Shown here: one piece after another, positions 61,447 through 64,000 of the stretch
How positions within the stretch are numbered: the stretch's first letter is position 1
Layout of the letters: each line of letters opens with the position of its first letter
Assembly (NCBI RefSeq): GCF_036985505.1
Contig: NZ_BTGQ01000005.1
Span: forward strand, 1 to 64,000
Length of the DNA stretch: 64,000 bases
From: Croceitalea sp947503285
Lineage (GTDB): Bacteria; Bacteroidota; Bacteroidia; Flavobacteriales; Flavobacteriaceae
Reading direction: 5' to 3'
Made by a program: the position numbers and the translations under genes
Notes under the pieces: generated by a model
Database searches by the model: none
Told to the model about the DNA's origin: nothing
Seen by the model: only the letters and a program-made list of their open reading frames with translations

Positions 61447-63641
61447 TTCTTAAAAAATTTAGCACTCTTAATACCGCCGTAATCTTCAACGGTCAAAAAA
61501 TACATTCCCGATGCCAGTGTCGACACATTGATCTGCGCTTCATTGGCACTTCCCTTTTTGATTGTTATTCCAGCTGTATTTCTGATCGTATAAACAGCGT
61601 CCATAGACAATTCTGCTTCAATGGCTATCTCGTTAACTGCTGGGTTTGGGTATAAACTGATAGCTAAATCATCCGTATAACTAAAACTATCCATTGTGAG
61701 TACTTCAGTATTCTCTCCATCGAATTCAAATTGTAGTTCTTCTGAATATTCAGAAGCCAGATTTTCGGTGCATACTACCCTTACCCGTGCTTGATATCGC
61801 TTTCCTATTTCCAAAAAATCAAGTTTCACCGTGTTATCCCAAGTTGTTTGGCTGATCCAATCGTTAGCTCCGGCTACTTTATACTCAAATTCATATAAGG
61901 TCTCTTCGTTCATAGGCCAGCCAATGGTACAACCCATTTCCATCGCGTTTTCAATACGTAATTCTTCTGGGGCTACCAGCGTGCATTGGGTGAGTTCGGC
62001 CCCTGTAATTATCAAAGAGAAATCTTGGTTTTCATTGAACAAGCTTCCCTTATGTGAGATAGTAACCGTATATGTTCCGACCGCATCGTCGATATCCACA
62101 CGTTCAAAAGGATCTACACTATTATCTCCTTTTTTCGCAGGGGCATTGGCTTGTGAAGCATCCAACTTCCATGGAAAATGGGTTTCATCATCTTTAGTAA
62201 TTCGAATGTCAAGATCATTGACCAAAGCCGGGGTAGTTGCATTTAATTCCCCACGGTTAGTGTAACTCCCTTCTACGTCAGTCCATGATATAGAGACTTG
62301 TAAAGGTGCTTTTCCGCTTGCGGTGACCTTCATTTCATAGACCTCCCCTTCTTTAAGTGTGTTTTCAACTATTTTGGAGCTAAAATCCCTGTGTTTCAAT
62401 GCCTCACCTGCTCTTTGGGTATTGATGACCCCCCAACCCATCTTATAGTCGGGTCCTGCTTCTTGAACATCATCAGCAGTGTGCAATACCAAACCTTTCA
62501 AGGTAGCCGCCTTCATAAAAGATCCGTACAATTCTTCATGGTATTGTTGTAATAATAAAAGTGAACCTGTTACCCCTGGGGCCGCCATTGAGGTACCCAT
62601 GGCACTTTTATAGCTTTTCTCATTTGCCGATCCAGTCGAAAATATAAGTGACCCGTCACCTGCTAAATCTGGTTTTATTCGCCCATCGTCTATAGGGCCA
62701 AAACTACTGTACGAAGAGGCCTCAGCGTTTTTTAGTTCCCCTTTTGAGTTTATCTTGGTATCGGCCCCTGCAATGACCAAACCGTTTTTGGAGGTGGCAA
62801 AACCTAAAAGCAAGTCATACCCATCTGCCGTCTTACCAAAATTAGGAAGCCCATTATCTCGCGATCTTTGCGCATTACCAGCGGCACTAACCATTAAATA
62901 ATAGGGGGCATTGTACATTATTTTGTCCCAATCTTGGGAAACCTTGATATAACTACCAAAATACCAATCAGGTACACGGTCTGTCTTAATACCATACGAA
63001 TGGTTTGATACCAAAAGGCCTTCGGCAGCTGCTTCTGCCACTTCGATTCTGTCCCTCGCCCAGTTATGGGTCAGTGCCCGTGCCTCAAAAGCGACTCCTT
63101 TTGCTTTTGCATTTATTCCTGAAGAGACTATAGCCCCGGTAACCATAGTGGTGTGTGAATCAATATCTTCACTGGCATCGCCACTTACTACCCGATTCCC
63201 GAATTCTTGATGGGTCGGTAAAGCGGTGCCTGCATCCCAAATACCGACCTGCATTCCGAAACCAGTTACCTGGGTGTTCAATACACCGCCACTGTAAAAT
63301 GCTTTCGAACGGGAAACATTGGTATTTGCCGTTGTATAGGTAGTATAAAAAATCGGGGTGCCGTCAGTACCGATAGTGTTCAAGGCAACTAAGGTACCAT
63401 CCAATTGCTTTTCGGAAAGCTTAAAAGGTGCTGCCTTCGTCATTGCCAAAATTTTTGATTGCGTGACGCTTTCCTCTTTTTTGAAATTGGCAATCACACC
63501 TTCAAGTGCTTTAGTGCGATTTGAATTTTGTATGGCAAATGCTTGATTTTTAGTTTGTGCCAACATCGAAATAGTGATAAAGAAGGTGATGACGGTAGAT
63601 GGAAAAAATCCTGTTCCCCAAGTAGGTTTTTTGAAGTCCAT
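61443..63641 (-). CDS. Subtilisin-like S8 peptidase with T9SS sorting domain
   Basis: A 732-residue exported protease. Its catalytic triad is Asp136 (VGIWDAGTALP), His163 (DSHTTMVTGAI) and Ser351 (GTSMAAPGVTG), with oxyanion Asn256 in AAGNAQR. After the catalytic domain come a beta-sandwich (about 440-560), a fibronectin-like domain (about 570-640) and a C-terminal T9SS type A sorting domain (LAISLYPNPAVNEIAIEAE and SGMYFLTVEDYGG). It should therefore be exported by Sec and then by the type IX system to the surface or medium, where it degrades proteins. The start is a clear ATG, and a -7 box lies 28 bp upstream. Confidence 0.95.
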   Translation of the reverse strand: MDFKKPTWGTGFFPSTVITFFITISMLAQTKNQAFAIQNSNRTKALEGVIANFKKEESVTQSKILAMTKAAPFKLSEKQLDGTLVALNTIGTDGTPIFYTTYTTANTNVSRSKAFYSGGVLNTQVTGFGMQVGIWDAGTALPTHQEFGNRVVSGDASEDIDSHTTMVTGAIVSSGINAKAKGVAFEARALTHNWARDRIEVAEAAAEGLLVSNHSYGIKTDRVPDWYFGSYIKVSQDWDKIMYNAPYYLMVSAAGNAQRSRDNGLPNFGKTADGYDLLLGFATSKNGLVIAGADTKINSKGELKNAEASSYSSFGPIDDGRIKPDLAGDGSLIFSTGSANEKSYKSAMGTSMAAPGVTGSLLLLQQYHEELYGSFMKAATLKGLVLHTADDVQEAGPDYKMGWGVINTQRAGEALKHRDFSSKIVENTLKEGEVYEMKVTASGKAPLQVSISWTDVEGSYTNRGELNATTPALVNDLDIRITKDDETHFPWKLDASQANAPAKKGDNSVDPFERVDIDDAVGTYTVTISHKGSLFNENQDFSLIITGAELTQCTLVAPEELRIENAMEMGCTIGWPMNEETLYEFEYKVAGANDWISQTTWDNTVKLDFLEIGKRYQARVRVVCTENLASEYSEELQFEFDGENTEVLTMDSFSYTDDLAISLYPNPAVNEIAIEAELSMDAVYTIRNTAGITIKKGSANEAQINVSTLASGMYFLTVEDYGGIKSAKFFKN

Positions 63642-63668
63642 AATAATTTATAAGTAAGATTTGGACTA

Positions 63669-63676
63669 CAAATATA
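63669..63676 (-). promoter_or_regulatory. -7 box upstream of the subtilase gene
   Basis: On the minus strand TATATTTG fits TAnnTTTG, 27 bp before the ATG at 63641. CAAA on the plus strand further out (63687-63690) is too close to serve as a normal -33 element. Confidence 0.45.
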
Positions 63677-63793
63677 TTTTTAAACGCAAATTACTTCGGT
63701 AAAAATCACCTTTAATTCGACGAATTACATGATTTGTTCTGTTGAACTGTGGTGAAAGTGTATTTTTATGTTGTGTAAGATTTTACTTTCTTT

Positions 63794-64000
63794 TTAAGAA
63801 TTGAAATTAAGAACGATATAAACGGGAAAATGGTCGCTGTACCCCCCGAGATATTTTTTTCCCGCATAGGTCCTATATGGATTTCCTTTATACTTACCCT
63901 TCCACTCTTTTAAGAACCTCGGTGCAAAAACCTTTGCTTTCTTAAAACTATGCGTGCCTACCTCGTAGTTCAAGAAACTATGTGATACAATGACTTGGTC
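63794..64000 (-). CDS. C-terminal fragment of an endonuclease/exonuclease/phosphatase-family protein
   Basis: An open frame runs off the right edge of the window and stops at 63794-63796, giving 68 residues. It contains a GKYKGNPYRTYAGKKYLGG segment and the terminal SDHFPVYI motif, in which the SDH triplet is the catalytic His/Asp end of the EEP (exonuclease III/DNase I-like) fold. The start lies outside the window. It is probably a metal-dependent phosphodiesterase or nuclease; the substrate is not visible. Upstream, toward the subtilase gene, 152 bp hold no other gene. Confidence 0.75.
   Translation of the reverse strand, partial: DQVIVSHSFLNYEVGTHSFKKAKVFAPRFLKEWKGKYKGNPYRTYAGKKYLGGYSDHFPVYIVLNFNS

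Noticed and set aside
1..64000. tRNA, rRNA, riboswitches and complete insertion sequences
   Set aside because: None was recognised by eye. A covariance-model search would be needed to exclude structured RNAs.

Overview
The window looks like chromosomal DNA of a member of the Flavobacteriaceae (Bacteroidota), probably marine. The evidence is the AT-rich, coding-dense sequence, many secreted proteins and lipoproteins, -7 promoter boxes of the Bacteroidota form TAnnTTTG, a subtilase with a type IX secretion sorting domain, and a flavobacterial-type heme cluster. I cannot name the genus from sequence reading alone. I saw no rRNA, tRNA, CRISPR array, prophage or intact insertion sequence.

Left part (1-9.4 kb). 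An accessory-looking end holds an intradiol-dioxygenase-like lipoprotein, an unknown secreted protein and a wrecked RibD/DHFR-like gene. It is followed by an ECF42-type sigma factor with its YCII/DGPF partner and by a PA0069-type radical SAM protein. A minus-strand run then carries a sensor kinase, an enoyl-CoA hydratase, a large unknown secreted protein and a META-like lipoprotein. Twelve perfect copies of a 7-bp repeat abut the hydratase start codon.

Middle (9.4-45 kb). hemJ lies downstream of two secreted Asp-box propeller proteins of about 1040 residues that flank a membrane-anchored MutS-like ATPase. Next come mostly single genes and small units: a P1 peptidase, TlpA-like and RidA-like lipoprotein or exported proteins, an FAD oxidoreductase, a HAD phosphatase with DUF2237 and a 57-residue gene, divergent DoxX-like proteins, an SPFH/zinc-ribbon pair, a lactonase, a tricorn-like protease, a membrane AraC regulator, a sugar dehydrogenase, serine hydrolases, a MATE exporter, hemH, a DUF1460 amidase, and a unit of AraC regulator, ThuA, trehalase-like hydrolase and ThuA.

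Right part (45-64 kb). The plus-strand series hemA-hemC-hemD-hemE-GNAT-DUF6973-hemF-phzF is almost gapless. A minus-strand SF2 helicase with predicted membrane segments sits between it and hemB. With hemJ and hemH, the window encodes nearly all of the C5 route from glutamyl-tRNA to heme; only hemL (and gltX) is absent. Beyond hemB lie a serine hydrolase, a CNNM/CorC-type membrane protein, an alkylguanine methyltransferase, a propeller lipoprotein, a DEDD exonuclease, a small unknown protein, the subtilase and the end of an endonuclease/exonuclease/phosphatase-family gene.

The observations most worth follow-up are the heptamer array in a 5' leader, the membrane-linked helicase inside the heme locus, the propeller/MutS-like/propeller block, the DUF6973 gene embedded in the heme operon, and a family of intergenic hairpin elements.
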